Origin: Flaviramulus sp.
Lineage (GTDB): Bacteria; Bacteroidota; Bacteroidia; Flavobacteriales; Flavobacteriaceae
Assembly: GCA_030731745.1 (NCBI GenBank)
Contig: JANQTJ010000015.1
Span: forward strand, 161,819-225,818
Reading direction: 5' to 3'
Length of the DNA stretch: 64,000 bases
The notes under the pieces were generated by a model. The model was given only the letters and a program-made list of their open reading frames with translations, was not told the origin of the DNA and searched no databases. A program made the translations under genes and the position numbers. Of this stretch, positions 1-9,043 are shown one piece after another. Numbering within the stretch: the first letter of the stretch is position 1; each line of letters opens with the position of its first letter.

Positions 1-36
1 TAGTTATTGCATGTGTAAAATTATTTTTCACTTAAT

Positions 37-621
37 ATGTTAGAAAAAAAAGATATTACAGGCATTATTTTAGCTGGTGGAAAAAGTTCTCGAATGGGAA
101 CCGATAAGGGTTTTTTAAAGTTAAATGACAAGTTATTTATTGAACATAGTATAGATGCTTTAAAAGCTTTGGTTTCAGAAATTATTATTATTTCAAATAG
201 CAATGATTATGATGTTTTTGGATATAAGAGAATTAATGACAAAGTTGAAAATAGCGGACCATTAGCAGGTATTTATACGGGATTGATCCATAGTGAAACT
301 GAGTATAATTTAGTTTTAAGTTGTGATATTCCTTTAATCAAAACAGAATTATTAAAATTATTAATTGAAGCTGATGAGGAAAAGTATGATATTATTCAAT
401 TTGAAAGTAATGGTAAAATGACGCCATTAATAGCCTTGTATAAAAAGAATTGTACAAATACGTTTTACAACTTATTAAACTCGGGAGAAAGACGCTTGCA
501 ATATGCCATTAATCAATGCGAATTTAAAAGGATTCATTTAAAAAAAGAGCATGATTATTTAATTACAAACGTCAATACCAATCAAGAATTAAAAGATTTA
601 AAAAATGCTTATAACTATTAA
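37..621 (+). CDS. mobA: Molybdenum cofactor guanylyltransferase MobA
   Basis: Cytoplasmic nucleotidyltransferase that joins GMP (from GTP) to molybdopterin to make the bis-MGD form of the cofactor. The 194-residue protein has the usual family length. It opens with the nucleotide-binding signature LAGGKSSRMGTDK at residues 12-24, and D97 in the SCDIPL segment fits the metal-binding Asp. It is the first visible gene of a six-gene cofactor operon and overlaps moaD by 17 bases. Because bis-MGD is the form used by DMSO-reductase-family enzymes, the oxidoreductase at 29148-31445 is a plausible client. The promoter may lie before the window; only 36 bases are visible upstream. Confidence 0.93.
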   Translation: MLEKKDITGIILAGGKSSRMGTDKGFLKLNDKLFIEHSIDALKALVSEIIIISNSNDYDVFGYKRINDKVENSGPLAGIYTGLIHSETEYNLVLSCDIPLIKTELLKLLIEADEEKYDIIQFESNGKMTPLIALYKKNCTNTFYNLLNSGERRLQYAINQCEFKRIHLKKEHDYLITNVNTNQELKDLKNAYNY

Positions 622-841
622 ATATTTCGGTCAATTAACTGAAATCACCCATACAAACGAAGAAACTTTAGACATGTTAGAAGGGACACTTATTTATGAA
701 CTTTTAGAGACGTTATACAGAAAATATAACACCTTAAAAACCAAAGATTTTCAAGTAGCCCAAAATCAAGAATTAGTTGATAAAAACACTAAATTAACTG
801 GACAAGAAATTGCTTTATTACCACCATTTGCAGGTGGCTGA
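605..841 (+). CDS. moaD: Molybdopterin synthase small subunit MoaD
   Basis: Ubiquitin-fold sulfur carrier of molybdopterin synthase. The 78-residue protein ends in the required Gly-Gly tail (PPFAGG). MoeB adenylates that tail, which then becomes a thiocarboxylate used by MoaE to build the dithiolene. The start overlaps the end of mobA, and the next gene starts 7 bases after the stop, so translation is probably coupled. The neighbours moeB and moaE are its direct partners. Confidence 0.92.
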   Translation: MLITIKYFGQLTEITHTNEETLDMLEGTLIYELLETLYRKYNTLKTKDFQVAQNQELVDKNTKLTGQEIALLPPFAGG

Positions 842-848
842 AAAATTT

Positions 849-1940
849 ATGGATAGATATAGTAGACATATTTTATTATCTGAAATTGGACAAATAGGCC
901 AAGACAAACTTTCAAAAGCAAAAGTTCTAGTTGTTGGAGCTGGTGGTTTAGGTTGCCCTGTATTGCAATACCTTACTTCTGCTGGAGTTGGCACCATTGG
1001 CATTATTGATTTTGATGCTGTTGAAACATCCAATTTACAACGACAAGTTTTATTTGGTTTGTCTTCAATAGGAAAAAACAAAGCAACTGCCGCTAAAGAA
1101 CGACTTACAGATTTAAACAATGAAATATCAATTATCGCTTACGCGGAAAAACTAACCTATAAAAATACGCTACAACTATTTGAAAAATATGATATCATAG
1201 TTGATGGGTCTGATAATTTTGAAACCCGATATTTAGTAAACGATGGTTGTATCATTACTAATAAACCACTTATTTTTGGGGCTATTTATAAATTTGAAGG
1301 GCAAGTTTCAGTGTTTAACTATCAAAACGGACCTACTTACAGGTGTTTATTCCCGAAACCTCCTAAAAAAGGAAGTATTTTAAATTGTTCAGAAATTGGA
1401 GTTTTAGGGGTTTTACCCGGTATCATTGGTAGTATGCAAGCTAATGAAGTTTTAAAAATTATTTTAGGAATTGGTCATGTACTTTCTGGGAAATTATTAT
1501 GCTATAATGCATTAACTTTAAAAAATACAACATTAAAAATTAATAAATTAGAAAAAAATATTTGGGAAGTTTTGAACAACAAATCAGAATTCAAAAGTAG
1601 AGAACTTCTTGATAATTGTGATATTGAAATTCCTGAAGTCTCTATAAAAAATATACTTTTTAAAAAAAATATCCAGTTTGTTGATTTAAGAGAATCAGAT
1701 GAAAAACCTAAAATTGAAGTATTAAAAATAATTAATATCCCATTAAATTCATTAGAAAGTAACTTAAACAAGCTAGATAAAACAAAGGAAATAGTCCTTT
1801 TTTGTCAATCAGGAAATAGAAGTAGAAAAGCAGTTTCCGTATTAAAAAAGCATCATTTAGAAAACTGTTATAGTATAAAAGAAGGTGCCTTAGAAATAAA
1901 TAATTATATAAAAAAACACCATAAAACAGTCGGAAAATGA
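849..1940 (+). CDS. moeB: MoaD-adenylating enzyme MoeB/ThiF type with C-terminal rhodanese domain
   Basis: E1-like enzyme that adenylates the C-terminus of MoaD, or of a similar sulfur carrier. I start it at the ATG at 849 (MDRYSRHI, 363 residues), because 13 extra in-frame residues upstream would overlap moaD and match nothing in the family. The E1 domain (about 1-240) has the nucleotide loop GAGGLG at 30-35 and a conserved Cys180. A rhodanese domain follows (about 265-360) with the loop CQSGNRS at 319-325, so sulfur transfer is probably built in. The first zinc CxxC pair of classical MoeB is incomplete (TYRC, only Cys166). A ThiF role in thiamine synthesis is possible, but the operon argues for molybdopterin. 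Confidence 0.88.
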   Translation: MDRYSRHILLSEIGQIGQDKLSKAKVLVVGAGGLGCPVLQYLTSAGVGTIGIIDFDAVETSNLQRQVLFGLSSIGKNKATAAKERLTDLNNEISIIAYAEKLTYKNTLQLFEKYDIIVDGSDNFETRYLVNDGCIITNKPLIFGAIYKFEGQVSVFNYQNGPTYRCLFPKPPKKGSILNCSEIGVLGVLPGIIGSMQANEVLKIILGIGHVLSGKLLCYNALTLKNTTLKINKLEKNIWEVLNNKSEFKSRELLDNCDIEIPEVSIKNILFKKNIQFVDLRESDEKPKIEVLKIINIPLNSLESNLNKLDKTKEIVLFCQSGNRSRKAVSVLKKHHLENCYSIKEGALEINNYIKKHHKTVGK

Positions 1941-2380
1941 CAGACAAAAAATCAAAAAGCGTTTTTATGGAAGGCGCTATAACTTCAGAATTTATAGGTA
2001 ATTCCATTTATAAACACCAAACAAAAACGAATATAGGCGCACATAATATTTTTCTTGGACAAGTTCGTGCAGATGTTATTAATGATAAAACAGTTTTAGC
2101 TATTACATACACAGCCTATCTAGATATGGCAAATCAAAAATTTCATGAGATTAGAGAGTCTGCTTTTGAGAAATTCGAGCTCACTTGCATGCATATTTAT
2201 CATAGTTTAGGAACTGTAAAAGCTGGAGAAATATGTTTGTTTGTCTTTGTGTCGGCACCAAGAAGAAAAGTAGTGTTTGAAGCTTTAGAATATATCGTTG
2301 AAGCTATTAAAGCAGATGTTCCTGTTTTTGGAAAAGAGATTTTTGAAGATGAAACGCATCAGTGGAAGGTTAATAGTTAA
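1937..2380 (+). CDS. moaE: Molybdopterin synthase catalytic subunit MoaE
   Basis: Large subunit of molybdopterin synthase. It uses the MoaD thiocarboxylate to convert cyclic pyranopterin monophosphate to molybdopterin. The 147-residue protein has the family core: an IYHSLGTVKAGE segment, APRR, the helix around VFEALEYIVEAIKADVPVFGKE, and the final WK. It overlaps moeB by 4 bases (ATGA) and ends 3 bases before moaCB, so it is almost certainly co-translated with its partners. Confidence 0.93.
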   Translation: MTDKKSKSVFMEGAITSEFIGNSIYKHQTKTNIGAHNIFLGQVRADVINDKTVLAITYTAYLDMANQKFHEIRESAFEKFELTCMHIYHSLGTVKAGEICLFVFVSAPRRKVVFEALEYIVEAIKADVPVFGKEIFEDETHQWKVNS

Positions 2381-2383
2381 ATT

Positions 2384-3295
2384 ATGGTTGATATCACAAA
2401 TAAAACAACAACACTAAGAACAGCATTAGCGCAAGCCATTGTTAAGGTTAGTAGAATAGAAACGATACAAGCTATTGAAAATGATAGGGTTCCTAAAGGC
2501 AACGTATTTGCTATGAGTAAAGCTGCTGGTTTATTAGGTGTTAAAAGAACACCAGATATTTTGCCTGATTGCCATCCTTTACCTATTGAGTTTACCGGTA
2601 TTGAATATGAAATAAACGGTTTAGAAATCACTGTGCTATTTACGGTCAAAACTATTTATAAAACTGGTGTTGAAGTTGAAGCTATGCATGGCGCTAGTAT
2701 TGTTGCATTAAATATGTATGATATGCTTAAACCTATTGATAAAGGCATTGAAATTCATCAAATTAAATTGTTAAATAAAAAAGGCGGTAAATCTGATTTT
2801 AAAGATCGTTTTAGAAAAGATTTAAAGGCCGCTGTAATTGTTTGTAGTGATTCCATTTCTGCAGGATATAAAGAAGATAAAGCTGGAAAAGCAATCATTA
2901 GAAAACTTGAAATTTGCAACGTAAAAATAGCAGACTATACTATAATTCCTGATGAGAAAGATATTATACAAGAAAAAGCTAAAAGCTATCAAAAACAAGG
3001 TGTTGATTTGATTATTTATACTGGTGGCACTGGTCTTTCTGCTAGAGATGTAACTCCAGAAGCTTTAATACCATTACTAGATAGACGGATTCCAGGAATT
3101 GAAGAAACGATCAGAAACTATGGGCAAGGGAGAATGCCTTTTGCTATGCTATCAAGAAGCTTAGCAGGAACCATTCAAAATAGTTTAATACTGGCTTTAC
3201 CAGGCTCTACAAATGGGGCTATAGAATCAATGGATGCGATTTTTCCAGCTGTGTTACATAGTTTCAAAATTTTAAAAGGCATAAGACACGATTAA
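2384..3295 (+). CDS. moaCB: Fused MoaC-MoaB molybdenum cofactor protein
   Basis: Bifunctional protein of 303 residues. Residues about 1-150 are MoaC, which with MoaA turns GTP into cyclic pyranopterin monophosphate; the segments [19 protein letters not shown] and EVEAMHGAS are recognisable. Residues about 155-303 are MoaB/MogA-like, which adenylates molybdopterin before metal insertion, with [16 protein letters not shown] and LPGSTNGA. The fusion joins an early and a late step of the pathway. The stop overlaps the start of moaA in TAATG, which suggests strict translational coupling with the enzyme that hands MoaC its substrate. Confidence 0.92.
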   Translation: MVDITNKTTTLRTALAQAIVKVSRIETIQAIENDRVPKGNVFAMSKAAGLLGVKRTPDILPDCHPLPIEFTGIEYEINGLEITVLFTVKTIYKTGVEVEAMHGASIVALNMYDMLKPIDKGIEIHQIKLLNKKGGKSDFKDRFRKDLKAAVIVCSDSISAGYKEDKAGKAIIRKLEICNVKIADYTIIPDEKDIIQEKAKSYQKQGVDLIIYTGGTGLSARDVTPEALIPLLDRRIPGIEETIRNYGQGRMPFAMLSRSLAGTIQNSLILALPGSTNGAIESMDAIFPAVLHSFKILKGIRHD

Positions 3296-4302
3296 TGAAT
3301 AACTCAAAAAACCTATTACAAGATTTACATGGCAGACATCATGCCTATTTGCGCATTTCATTAATTGAGCGTTGTAATTTACGATGCACTTACTGTATGC
3401 CAGAAGAAGGGGTGAAATTATCACCTAAAAGTCATTTAATGACTTATGAAGAAATTTATGATATCGCAAAAACCTTTGTAAAACATGGGGTTACAAAAAT
3501 TAGATTAACAGGTGGCGAGCCCTTAATTAGAAAAGATATTCCTATTATATTAGAAAAGCTAGCAACACTTCCTGTAGATTTATCTATAACATCCAATGCG
3601 GTAATCATTGATAATTTTTTTGATATTTTAAAAGCCAATGGGGTGAACAAGATTAATGTGAGTTTAGACTCTTTAGACGAAGCTAAATTTAAACATATCA
3701 CCAGGAGAAACGAATTTAATAAGGTTTATAAAAACATTTTATTACTCGTAAAAGAGGGTTTCTCTGTAAAAGTAAATGCCGTATTAATGAAAGGGTTTAA
3801 TGATGATGAAATTATTGATTTCATCAACCTTACAAAAGATTTCCCAATCTCAGTGCGCTTTATAGAATTTATGCCTTTTGATGGCAATAAATGGGATATG
3901 AGTAAAATGGTTTCTTATAAAGAAGTTATGGAATGTGTTTCTTCTACTTTTGAAGAAACACAGGTTGAACGTTTACAAGACGCCCCAAATGACACATCTA
4001 AAAATTATAAAATATCAGGTTACAAAGGTAGTTTTGCCATTATAAGTTCGGTAACAAATCCTTTTTGCGATTCGTGTAACAGATTGCGTTTAACGGCTAA
4101 CGGCCAATTAAAAAACTGTTTATTTTCATCTGGTGAATCTGATTTACTGACCATGCTTCGTGCTGGAAAATCTATAGAGCCTATTATTCAAAAAGCAGTA
4201 CAAGCCAAATTGAAAGTTCGCGGTGGGATGGATACTTTAGAAAAACTTCAAGAACCTAAACTTCATAAAAATAACAGAAGTATGATTACTATTGGAGGGT
4301 AA
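3295..4302 (+). CDS. moaA: GTP 3',8-cyclase MoaA (radical SAM)
   Basis: Radical SAM enzyme that starts molybdopterin synthesis by rearranging GTP. The 335 residues show the N-terminal cluster motif CNLRCTYC (C27, C31, C34), the SAM-binding TGGEPL, the C-terminal cluster region FCDSCNRLRLTANGQLKNC, and the C-terminal Gly-Gly needed for activity. It is the last gene of the operon, 43 bases from the convergent stop of the beta-propeller gene. No clear hairpin terminator is visible between them. moeA and molybdate transport genes are not in the window. Confidence 0.95.
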   Translation: MNNSKNLLQDLHGRHHAYLRISLIERCNLRCTYCMPEEGVKLSPKSHLMTYEEIYDIAKTFVKHGVTKIRLTGGEPLIRKDIPIILEKLATLPVDLSITSNAVIIDNFFDILKANGVNKINVSLDSLDEAKFKHITRRNEFNKVYKNILLLVKEGFSVKVNAVLMKGFNDDEIIDFINLTKDFPISVRFIEFMPFDGNKWDMSKMVSYKEVMECVSSTFEETQVERLQDAPNDTSKNYKISGYKGSFAIISSVTNPFCDSCNRLRLTANGQLKNCLFSSGESDLLTMLRAGKSIEPIIQKAVQAKLKVRGGMDTLEKLQEPKLHKNNRSMITIGG

Positions 4303-4344
4303 TACTAAAATAAAAATACTGATAATTGATGACCTGAAAAATAA

Positions 4345-5391
4345 TCATTCAACATAAGCTAATCCATCAGGAATTTTTCCTGTCCTAATATTACTTACTA
4401 TTTCAAAAGTTTTCATATCTATTACTTCTACTTGGTTTGCATTCGAATTTGATATAAAGGCATATAATCCATTTGGATGCATTAAAATGTAAACTGGTCT
4501 TGGTGTATGGTATAGAATTCTTTCTAATATTTTCTTTTTCCCAGGAATATCAATAGTCTTAATATTTTTTTTAGATTGTTGATTATAAACTGAAATACTA
4601 CCATCACTTAAATTAGCCACTAAACTATATTTTCCATCTACCGAAAATTTAAGTTTTAAAGGCTCATTACCTGTTTTTAAAGTATGTGTTATTTCGAATG
4701 TATCAGTATCAATAACATTAATTGAATTTTCCTTACTATTTGTTACCCAAATTTCTGAACCATCCGGTGTTATATCAATACCCAGTGTTCCTAATCCGCA
4801 ATTAATATTTTTAATAACTTTATTTAGGCTAAAATCTATGACACTAACAGAATTAGAGTTTACATTGGTAACATATGCAAATGGTTTATTGGGATCTAAA
4901 ACTACAAGATGACTCATTCTTTGCTGCGTTAATATTTCTTTCTCAATAATACCAGAATCAACATTAACTAATAACAAATCGTTTCCCTCATTAGTAACTA
5001 CGCCGACTTTATTAGACCCTTTAAAAGCCACTATACCATGGGGTCTTAAACTACCTTGTAACTCTATAATTTTTTCAATAGTATTGGTTTTGGTATTTAT
5101 TACTGTAATGCTATTGCCTACTATTTCGATATTACCATAATTAGTAACTACTACCCTACTTTGATCTGATAATGTAGCTATATCGTGGGGTTCTGTCTTT
5201 ATAGGGATTTCGGTGATTTCTTTTCCTTGAAATAAATCAAAAATCCTAATATCACTGCTTAGTTTATTAACAATATATAATTTGCCAGTAGTTTGTATTG
5301 TATATGAGGGAGTTCTAACAAAAAGTACCGTAATACCCCTTGCTAAAAGTAAAAATCCAACCATGAAAACTAAATACTTTCTTTTCTTCAT
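4345..5391 (-). CDS. YncE-like YVTN beta-propeller protein, exported or membrane-anchored
   Basis: Repeat protein of about 348 residues starting at the ATG at 5391; a TTG eight codons upstream is less likely. A hydrophobic N-terminus (YLVFMVGFLLLARGI) should anchor or export it. Repeated blade motifs such as YVTNVNSNSVSVIDF, IWVTNSKENSINVID and AFISNSNANQVEVID place it in the YVTN/lactonase-like propeller family. Such proteins lack a common catalytic function, so I do not assign one. It is the last gene of the polysaccharide operon, 5 bases after the upstream glycosyltransferase, so a role in the cell envelope or in binding the polymer is an inference from position only. Confidence 0.75.
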   Translation of the reverse strand: MKKRKYLVFMVGFLLLARGITVLFVRTPSYTIQTTGKLYIVNKLSSDIRIFDLFQGKEITEIPIKTEPHDIATLSDQSRVVVTNYGNIEIVGNSITVINTKTNTIEKIIELQGSLRPHGIVAFKGSNKVGVVTNEGNDLLLVNVDSGIIEKEILTQQRMSHLVVLDPNKPFAYVTNVNSNSVSVIDFSLNKVIKNINCGLGTLGIDITPDGSEIWVTNSKENSINVIDTDTFEITHTLKTGNEPLKLKFSVDGKYSLVANLSDGSISVYNQQSKKNIKTIDIPGKKKILERILYHTPRPVYILMHPNGLYAFISNSNANQVEVIDMKTFEIVSNIRTGKIPDGLAYVE

Positions 5392-5420
5392 AGATGATTT
5401 AAACAAAAAATTCAATTTAA

Positions 5421-6611
5421 TTAAGCAGCTCGTTTAGCACGTTCCCAGTTCACAGATTGGGATTTTTTCATGTATCTAAAAAACCCTAAAACTACAGAAA
5501 GATTCATTATAAAAAAATAGTAAGGTATAAATAATATTTTTACTCGAGTTTCTCTATTTTCTAAAAACCACCCTAATAAAGCAGCTGCATAAAATAGTAA
5601 TTGTAACCAGAATAAAATCGAATAAAAACCAAAGTCCATAACACCTTCATTAACTGCCAAAATAGTTAAAACTGGAATTAAAAGAATAAGACACAAAGGC
5701 GTTAAACTCCAGCGTAAAACACGGTGCGAAATATATTGAAACGAAAGTGTCCCGTATTTAAAAATATTTAATAAAGAACGCAATCTCACAATCGATTGAA
5801 TACCTCCGGCTGAGATTCTAACTTTTCGTTTTAATTCTTCTTTTACGTTAGCAGACGCTGATTCAATGGCATAAGCTTCTGGATCATATTGAATAATATA
5901 GCCATCTTGTGCTACACGTAATGAGATGATAAAATCATCGAGTAAGGTATCTTTTTCAACATGACGGTAAAGTGGTGTTCTAATGGCAAACAATTCGCCT
6001 GCTGCACCAACGACAGAATATAATTCGGCATCCCATTTTTTCAGGGCTGATTCGTATTTCCAATATAAGCCTTCACCAGCGCCTGAAGCGACATCGCTTT
6101 CTTTGCTAATGATGCGTTTTTCGCCAGATACGCAACCTACTTTTGGATTACTGAATAAATTAACAATACGTCTTATGGACTCCTTACCAAGATTGGTATT
6201 AGCATCACTAAAAATAACGATTGGCGTTTTTACGAACTCCATACCACGATTCATAGCTCCAATTTTACCATTTCGAGCATCTAAGTGATGAACAGTGGTG
6301 TTTGGATAGCCTTGTAATAAATCTGGTGTACCATCATCGGATCCGTCAGTTACCCAAATAATGTTTAATTTATCTTTTGGGTATTCAAGGGATAAGGTGT
6401 TTTTCATTTTAGCATCAACATAATCTTTTTCGTTGTAAGCAGCTATAAATAAGGTGACTTCAGGCTCGTAAGACGGATCTATTTCTATCTTTTTACCAAT
6501 CTTAAAAAACCTCCGAATTTTAATTATGGTGAATAATAAAATACCGTAACCAACATAGGTATACACAATAATGAAGAATAAGGTCCAGAAAATAATTTTT
6601 AAGGTAAGCAT
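5421..6611 (-). CDS. Membrane glycosyltransferase family 2
   Basis: Processive-type inner-membrane glycosyltransferase of 396 residues. One N-terminal membrane helix (about 5-32) is followed by a cytosolic GT-A domain with VTDGSDDGT at 88-96 and the metal-binding SDAN at 135-138. D225 and D226 (LLDDF) fit the catalytic base region. The canonical QxxRW box is replaced by a KVRISAGG segment. Two or three membrane helices lie at about 300-380. It probably adds a sugar from a nucleotide donor to the lipid-linked repeat unit or chain. It sits with the other transferases in the polysaccharide operon, 26 bases after its upstream neighbour. Confidence 0.82.
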   Translation of the reverse strand: MLTLKIIFWTLFFIIVYTYVGYGILLFTIIKIRRFFKIGKKIEIDPSYEPEVTLFIAAYNEKDYVDAKMKNTLSLEYPKDKLNIIWVTDGSDDGTPDLLQGYPNTTVHHLDARNGKIGAMNRGMEFVKTPIVIFSDANTNLGKESIRRIVNLFSNPKVGCVSGEKRIISKESDVASGAGEGLYWKYESALKKWDAELYSVVGAAGELFAIRTPLYRHVEKDTLLDDFIISLRVAQDGYIIQYDPEAYAIESASANVKEELKRKVRISAGGIQSIVRLRSLLNIFKYGTLSFQYISHRVLRWSLTPLCLILLIPVLTILAVNEGVMDFGFYSILFWLQLLFYAAALLGWFLENRETRVKILFIPYYFFIMNLSVVLGFFRYMKKSQSVNWERAKRAA

Positions 6612-6637
6612 GGTTGTTTATTTTATGTCTTGTGCTT

Positions 6638-7843
6638 TTAGTACAAAGACTGTTCTTTCTTTGAAATAAATTTTTCTATAATACCGCTGAATTCATAGGT
6701 GCGTCCTTCCCATGAGTTCTGTTTTGCAAAAGCAATTCGGTTTTTAATTAAAGTATTGGTGTCGTTTTTTAACTCATTTTCAATATGAGATTTAAAAAGC
6801 GATTTGTTTTCTGCTGATTTTGCCATGTCTTTAAAATCGGCTAAATCGGCAAAAGCGGTCATAACTACTGGTACACCTACAGCTAAGTATTCATTGATTT
6901 TTAACGGATAGATGTTTTTATTGACTTCATCCATTTTATAAGGTATAATACCTAAATCGTATTGTGATAATAATTTAGGAACTTCATATGATTTTACTGA
7001 ATTAAAAAATGAAACATTCTTATATTTAGATAAACGATCTTTTATGCTATGATTCAACAGGTAACCCGTAAATTCAAAAAGGACATCTGGTAATTCTTTA
7101 ATGGCATGTTCCATAATGTCGATGTCAAATCTAAAATCTAAAGTACCGATATAACCTACTTTTTTTTGAGTAGAAAGATTTGAAACACTTGATTTGGCAT
7201 GCGGCACAAACAATTTAAAATCCACGCCATTTTTAACAACATAGCTTTCAGAATTTAATAATTTCTTTTCAGAATTTAAGTAGTCAGACGTTGTAATAAT
7301 ACCATCAACTTGTTTGCAAAATTCTTTTTCAATATCGTAAATTCTAGACTTATGACGCTGGGTATCCATCCCATCATAGCAGTAATAGATATTTAAAAAT
7401 TCATTAAGCTGTCCGATCATTGGTAAACCATACATTGGATTATACGCCGAAATTATAATAGGGTTATCGAGTTTTAATTTCTTTATTGTTTTTCTGAGTT
7501 GGCGTTTGTAAAGAAATGTATTCAATTGGAAGATTTTTTTGAAAAGTGATTCACTACTTATAAAATCTACAGGTAAAACGGGTGGCACAACCAGGTGTTT
7601 TACAGTAGCACCATTATCTGTTTTCTCATCAACTATTCTTGGTTTTAGACCTAACATACGAGATACCTGCGCACGTTGTTTACCTAAAACAGACATCACT
7701 ACATCCTTTACTGTAAAAGGATATTCTACAAATACAACTGTGTTTTTTTCTGCCAATAATGATAGTAATTGAACAGTAGATTTGGTAAATTCACCATGCC
7801 ATGTGGTTTGCGATATACAAATGATATTTTTACCTTTTATCAT
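6638..7843 (-). CDS. Glycosyltransferase, GT-B fold (GT1/GT4-like)
   Basis: Cytosolic GT-B glycosyltransferase of 401 residues with an N-terminal acceptor domain and a C-terminal donor domain. The donor site region reads LLSQYDLGIIPYKMDEVNKN, followed by YPLKINEYLAVGVPVV. This is the family position of the conserved glutamate (here in NEYLA) that contacts the nucleotide sugar. No signal peptide or membrane helix is visible. It is 11 bases downstream of the next GT4 gene in the same operon, so it most likely adds one sugar of the repeat unit. Donor and linkage cannot be read from sequence. Confidence 0.82.
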   Translation of the reverse strand: MIKGKNIICISQTTWHGEFTKSTVQLLSLLAEKNTVVFVEYPFTVKDVVMSVLGKQRAQVSRMLGLKPRIVDEKTDNGATVKHLVVPPVLPVDFISSESLFKKIFQLNTFLYKRQLRKTIKKLKLDNPIIISAYNPMYGLPMIGQLNEFLNIYYCYDGMDTQRHKSRIYDIEKEFCKQVDGIITTSDYLNSEKKLLNSESYVVKNGVDFKLFVPHAKSSVSNLSTQKKVGYIGTLDFRFDIDIMEHAIKELPDVLFEFTGYLLNHSIKDRLSKYKNVSFFNSVKSYEVPKLLSQYDLGIIPYKMDEVNKNIYPLKINEYLAVGVPVVMTAFADLADFKDMAKSAENKSLFKSHIENELKNDTNTLIKNRIAFAKQNSWEGRTYEFSGIIEKFISKKEQSLY

Positions 7844-7854
7844 GATGTTTTTTA

Positions 7855-9006
7855 TTAATGATTAGCATGAATGGATTCATAAAGCTTTAGATAATCTTTA
7901 GCCATATTGTGCCATGAAAATTGTTTACTGCGATCTAAGCCTTTTTTGCAAAGTGTTTTATTGTATGCATCATCATTTAAAATTTTTATGATGCCTTGTG
8001 TAATTTCTTCAGGTTTTAGTGGGTTTATTATATGAGCAGCATCTGATGCAACTTCTGGCATTGATGATGTGTTCGAGGTAATTACTGGAACGCCACATGC
8101 CATTGCTTCTAACATTGGAATTCCAAAACTTTCCCGCAATGATGGATACAAAAAGATATCGCATTGTGAATAAATGGCAGGAAGATCTGTATTAATAACG
8201 TATCCAGTTAAGATTATTTTATTAACAAGTTGTTTGTCACCAATTTCGGAAAGTAATTTTTCTAACTCATTATTATCATAATCGAGCATAACTAATTTGT
8301 GGTCTGAATTTGATTTCTTTAAAAAATCGGAAAAAGCTTTTAGTGTTCCTTTAGTGTTTTTTTTAGGATCGGTATTTCCTAAGAAAAAGAAAAAATTATC
8401 AGGTAAATTATATTTGTGTTTTACTCTATTAAGTTCGGCTTTATCATTTATAGGCTTAAAGTGCTCACTAACACCATTGTAAATAGCGTCAAGTTTACTA
8501 TTTTTCTTTATTCCGAAAAATTCACCAATTCTGTTTTTTTCAAAATGTGAAACCGTAATTACTTTTTTACTCTTTTTTAAAACACGTGGCACCACTAATT
8601 TTCTATAAATATTTCCAAATTTTTGATAGGTACTAGCGCTACTTGTTAGTATTTTAAAAAAACTACTTTCCATGTATATAATATCATGAAGGATTGTAAT
8701 TAAAGGAATGTTAGTAAAAAAGGGAGCGGTGTTACTAGTGCAATGTAACACTTCACATCCATATTTTATAGCTGCTTTTGGCAATGCTATTTGCTCCCAA
8801 GTTGGGTATGGACCACCACTTAATTCAATAATCTTAAAATTTGAAGTTTCATGAAGCACCGAGCTATCTTCATCGGGCTTTACAAAAATAAAGTACTCAT
8901 TTTTTTTATCTATGCCTTGAAGATTCTTTATTAGCTCTAAAGCTACCATATCCATGCCATGTTTTTTCTTTCGAAAAAGTCTTTGTCCTTCTATACCTAT
9001 TTTCAT
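7855..9006 (-). CDS. Glycosyltransferase family 4
   Basis: Retaining GT-B glycosyltransferase of 383 residues. The N-terminus begins IGIEGQRLFRKKKHGMD, and the donor-binding motif is the classic SLRESFGIPMLEAMACGVPV with two glutamates seven residues apart. FFFLGNTDPKKNTKG gives the typical domain-linking segment. It is a soluble protein, probably membrane-associated while it extends the lipid-linked oligosaccharide. It lies between a GT2 and a second GT-B gene in the polysaccharide operon. Confidence 0.87.
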   Translation of the reverse strand: MKIGIEGQRLFRKKKHGMDMVALELIKNLQGIDKKNEYFIFVKPDEDSSVLHETSNFKIIELSGGPYPTWEQIALPKAAIKYGCEVLHCTSNTAPFFTNIPLITILHDIIYMESSFFKILTSSASTYQKFGNIYRKLVVPRVLKKSKKVITVSHFEKNRIGEFFGIKKNSKLDAIYNGVSEHFKPINDKAELNRVKHKYNLPDNFFFFLGNTDPKKNTKGTLKAFSDFLKKSNSDHKLVMLDYDNNELEKLLSEIGDKQLVNKIILTGYVINTDLPAIYSQCDIFLYPSLRESFGIPMLEAMACGVPVITSNTSSMPEVASDAAHIINPLKPEEITQGIIKILNDDAYNKTLCKKGLDRSKQFSWHNMAKDYLKLYESIHANH

Positions 9007-9043
9007 AATACTATAATTATAATACCTGTTTCAGATAAATCTT

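Noticed and set aside
810-848. Thirteen-residue N-terminal extension of MoeB
   Set aside because: It overlaps the end of moaD and does not match the family; the ATG at 849 gives the normal start.
818-1120. Open frame on the minus strand inside moeB
   Set aside because: It is a shadow of a conserved gene on the plus strand with no family features.
5392-5415. TTG start eight codons before the propeller ATG
   Set aside because: The ATG at 5391 directly precedes the basic and hydrophobic signal region.
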